Shown in pieces: positions 61,330-64,000 of a stretch of DNA of 64,000 nt. Source of the stretch: Gordionus sp. m RMFG-2023 (taxonomy: Eukaryota > Nematomorpha > Gordioida > Chordodea > Parachordodidae). Positions within the stretch are counted from its first letter, which is position 1. Every line of letters begins with the position of its first letter. Under the pieces are notes generated by a model, which saw only the letters and a list, made by a program, of their open reading frames with translations, had not been told where the DNA came from and did not search any database. A program made the position numbers and the translations under genes. The stretch covers positions 40,277,561-40,341,560 of the forward strand of contig NC_088775.1 in the NCBI RefSeq assembly GCF_954871325.1, read 5' to 3'.

Positions 61330-61790
61330 TAACTATATCAAATATTTTCCCCTCCACCAGGTTATACTCATATTCACCATATTAAGGTAGAACTAGGCTT
61401 ATTTGATACATTAAATTAATCCTGCCCCCCTCTACTAATAGCTTCACCCATCGAGAGGTAGCGCTTGGCTTGTTGCCTATTCAATAGGTTTTTAAAATTA
61501 TCTATCGATTGATACCTCTAATAACCATATATTTATATATTTTAATAATTTCAATAAGAAATATTAAAATATATGTGTCTGTGCTCGGGGTTCATGCCAT
61601 AGCTGATTTAGTCGATTTTAGAGCCAAGTGCCAGGTCTGGATATTAAACAACCAACAATTAACAACACTAATATAAGTAATCGAGTTTCATAAAATTTAA
61701 GTTAACCTGTTGAGTTCACGACTCAAATTCCTAACTCGAGTCGCGACTTGAGTTAACGACTCAAGTTCATAACTTGTAATTCACATTGTT
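61330..61790 (-). repeat. diverged inverted repeat, right arm
   Basis: Partner of 54360-54910 in opposite orientation, with ctcgagtcgcgacttgagtt at 61735 and ggtagcgcttggcttg at 61456. Roughly 6.4 kb separates the arms, holding the hAT relic and the Gypsy copy. Confidence 0.7.
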
Positions 61791-61979
61791 TTTCATATAG
61801 TGCTAGTTATATCCGTTTGATATTTTTTAATTCACTTTTTTTTTATATACCGGTTTATACATATAATTTTTTTATAATTCACATTAATTTTAAATTGTGT
61901 ATTGGAAATAGTTATTAGTCCTAATAAATTTATGCTTGATATTTTTAAAAAACAATAATATTTCTTAAAAATTTTTATT

Positions 61980-62021
61980 ATCCCCCCCCCAGACCAAATT
62001 CCTGCGCACGCGCCTGCTTTC
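61980..62021 (-). mobile_element. hAT-type terminus, single end
   Basis: Read on the minus strand it starts CAGGCGCGTGCGCAGG and runs into a G tract, like the left end of the hAT at 6573 (CAGGCGCGTAACC then a G tract). The next eight bases outward are CTTTCAGT. No partner end with that duplication was found in the window, so this may be the 5' end of the relic at 55795-60790 or an unrelated fragment. Confidence 0.5.
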
Positions 62022-62415
62022 AGTAATGTTAATTTCCTTATTCAGAAGCACTGGTTAATCTTGATAGCTTCGATAAATCTTTTCCTTGTCGCTTCCACCA
62101 AAGTAGAATATCCGTTTGAAGTATATCCTCTACATGAGTGAGATATTTAAATAAAAAGTTAAACCTGTAAAAAAAATTCCGGCACCACTTATGTACGGCA
62201 ATGCTAACTTTAAAATGTACTGTAAAAATGTAAAGGATAGACCAGTAATTAAATACCTTTTAAATAATTACTAATGAATTAAATTTATTTTACCTCAAGG
62301 TAACAAACAATCTGTCTTCGGCATCAATTTGCTTGTTACAATTAGTAATTTTTGGATTAATATCATCATATATTAGCCAGAGAATATGAAAAGGTTGATC
62401 TTCTCTTTCTTAAAA
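62022..62415 (-). pseudogene. hAT transposase C-terminal fragment
   Basis: The minus-strand exon at about 62299-62415 reads EREDQPFHILWLIYDDINPK and ends at a donor-like CTTGAG|GTAAAA. Further on, HVEDILQTDILLWWKRQGKD and LSKLSRLTSASE (62030-62125) match the fragment at 46230-46436. The dimerisation motif after this is cut by the terminus at 62021. Inactive. Confidence 0.65.
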
Positions 62416-62419
62416 TTAG

Positions 62420-63139
62420 GAATAAAGCAAATTCTCTTATATTAATATATTCAAAAAAAAGATTTCTTTTAACATATATTTGAGATGTCTTGCACCTCAT
62501 CCTTCCTTTATTTCTTTTAAGTAAATATAAGGTAAGCATTTTTTTTGTTTTAAATTTAGACGTTTCATATTGAAAAAATAAAACTTAACTCTTTAAATAC
62601 AACTGCCTTTACGTTTTTTTATATGCGTTTTGAAACGCTGCATTGAAACGTTCAATTTGTGCGCACTATAAGTTTAGTTAAGTTTACCATTTATGAACAA
62701 TTAATTTAAATTACTTTTTTAAATTTATTATTAATGGTTTTGTTGTATATATTTTTTTCTTGAAATTTGCGTATTCGTTGTCATATAACTTTTAATTTTG
62801 TGTATTCATTATCATTTTGTTGTTAATTTAGCATGTCATCATTATAAAAAAATTAATTTATTTTTTATTTTTATTTTTATGATTAATTATTAATAAATTT
62901 ATTTCAAAAGGGAGAAATAGTATAAAAGAGGGAAAAAAGAAGAAAAAGGGGGATTATTATTTTATTTTATTTAAGTTTATTATTTTATTATATTGGTTTT
63001 TGAAATTATTAAAGCATTGTATTTTTTTCTTGTCGTAAATGTAAATTTAACATTTTGGAAACATAGACTGTAAGAAAAATATTATCAATAATTGAATCAT
63101 TTTAGACCTTAAATTTTGTGTCGTTTTTATTAAAGTCCT
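62420..63139. other. no gene seen
   Basis: AT-rich, purine runs at 62908-62955 (gggagaaatag, gaagaaaaaggggg). No ORF recognised. Confidence 0.4.
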
Positions 63140-63405
63140 CTTAAGTGAGGTGGCTGAATATAAAAATAGGGATACCAAAGTTATCTTAAGTGAGGCGGCT
63201 GAATATGAAAGATACCAAAGTCTTGTTAAGTGAGGCGACTTAATATAAAAAAAAGAATACCAAAGTCTTCTTAAGTGAGGCGGCTGAATATAAAAAAGGG
63301 ATTTTAAAGTCCTCTTAAGTGAGGCGGCTGAATATAAAAAAAGGAATACTAAAGTTCTCTTAAGTGAGGCGGTTGAATATAAAAAAGGAATTCTAAAGTT
63401 TTCTT
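63140..63405 (+). repeat. ~45-bp minisatellite, six units
   Basis: Units begin cttaagtgaggcggctgaat and end accaaagtctt or similar. Starts fall near 63140, 63185, 63225, 63270, 63314 and 63359. Several units are 45 nt (15 codons), so one frame repeats a peptide like LSEAAEYKK, but one unit is 40 nt and breaks the frame. Confidence 0.9.
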
Positions 63406-63482
63406 ATCTGTAAGCAACCTTCGCGCTAAGATTTTTACAGTAAGCTCTGTCTCACGGAAAGGCTTCCATCTTTCTTTCTGCA
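63405..63482 (-). CDS. candidate exon, unidentified
   Basis: After the acceptor-like AATTGTGCAG, the minus strand reads KERWKPFRETELTVKILARR then LLTDK. Base composition is distinctly richer in G+C than the surroundings, as for an exon. No partner exon is certain; 63735-63785 (TNDTLPTPANEFALDTFNS) on the same strand is a possible neighbour. Family unknown. Confidence 0.2.
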
Positions 63483-64000
63483 CAATTAAAAGGAAATAAA
63501 TTTAAATGTGAAAATAGACACTATACAAAATATATAAAATTTTTATTAACTGTAAGAATATATATAAATATGTTAATATAAAAATAATATCACCTGTAAA
63601 TATAAAAAACATAAATATCACATGTAAATATAATAAGAAAAATATCACAAGTAAATAAAATAAGAAAAATTAACATTTAAAAAACAAAATCAATTATATA
63701 TATTTTTATAATAAATAAATAATTTATGCTGTTAAATGTATCTAATGCAAATTCATTAGCAGGTGTTGGTAAGGTATCATTTGTCTAGATAATGTATAAA
63801 TTCAATAGTTGATTGTCTAGACTTAAGTTTCTACATAAATACTTCCTTCATCCATCATAAAACAATTTTCGGAAGTTAATCTTATATTATGAAGTTATTA
63901 CATCCGTTAACAACAATTTTGGAAACATAAAATGTTTCTTCATTATTCCACTAGGAAATTTTATTAAATAGGAATAATTGCAAATAATTCCTACTAATAA
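63483..64000. other. AT-rich right edge
   Basis: 63590-63672 contains three ~30-bp units with aatatcacatgtaaatataa-like sequence. Beyond it, only the weak minus-strand open stretch near 63735-63785. No element end recognised. Confidence 0.4.

Overview
The window is strongly AT-rich eukaryotic DNA dominated by transposable elements. Only one host gene is confidently recognised: a four-exon ribosomal protein eL43 (RPL37A) gene at 39348-39814. Its introns are 43, 104 and 41 nt, and the transposon genes also carry introns of about 40 nt. ZMYM1-like and Ac-like hATs, Tigger/pogo, an animal-style MULE, a Ty3/Gypsy element and an RTE-like LINE together suggest an AT-rich animal, or another opisthokont, with tiny introns. 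The species cannot be named from sequence alone. I see no tRNA, rRNA, CRISPR array or bacterial signal.

Layout. 1-500 is the 3' end of a hAT element. 500-2700 is an unidentified minus-strand patch of exon-like ORFs with a GC-block miniature hAT. 2726-17558 is a 14.8-kb stack: an outer hAT, still flanked by the 8-bp duplication GATCATAT, holds two further hATs, a palindromic element with more elements inside it, an old LTR fossil and a LINE tail. The outer hAT itself sits in the first exon of a BED-finger hAT relic. 19410-23943 is a foldback-like MULE whose long inverted arms are ~290-bp tandem repeats. 24-27.8 kb holds repeat fragments and a coding-like tandem duplication. 27822-38297 is a Tigger element split by a complete hAT (30110-37571).

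That hAT carries a 12-exon transposase gene that I can read without a break (about 1087 aa). It includes six tandem copies of one phase-0, 84/87-nt exon. RPL37A follows, then an Ac-like hAT (40570-42886), small hAT MITEs, an unidentified coding block present in two inverted copies (45.3-45.7 kb and 49.7-52.5 kb, the second split by a hAT at 50267-52329), a gag fossil and an RTE-like LINE. The right quarter holds a pair of diverged inverted repeats (54.4 and 61.5 kb) around a hAT relic into which a fairly young Ty3/Gypsy copy (56359-60643) inserted. A ~45-bp minisatellite and weak exon-like ORFs end the window.

The genes do not form a pathway. The informative part is insertion order, which can be read from ten exact target-site duplications, and the exon array in the intact hAT gene.
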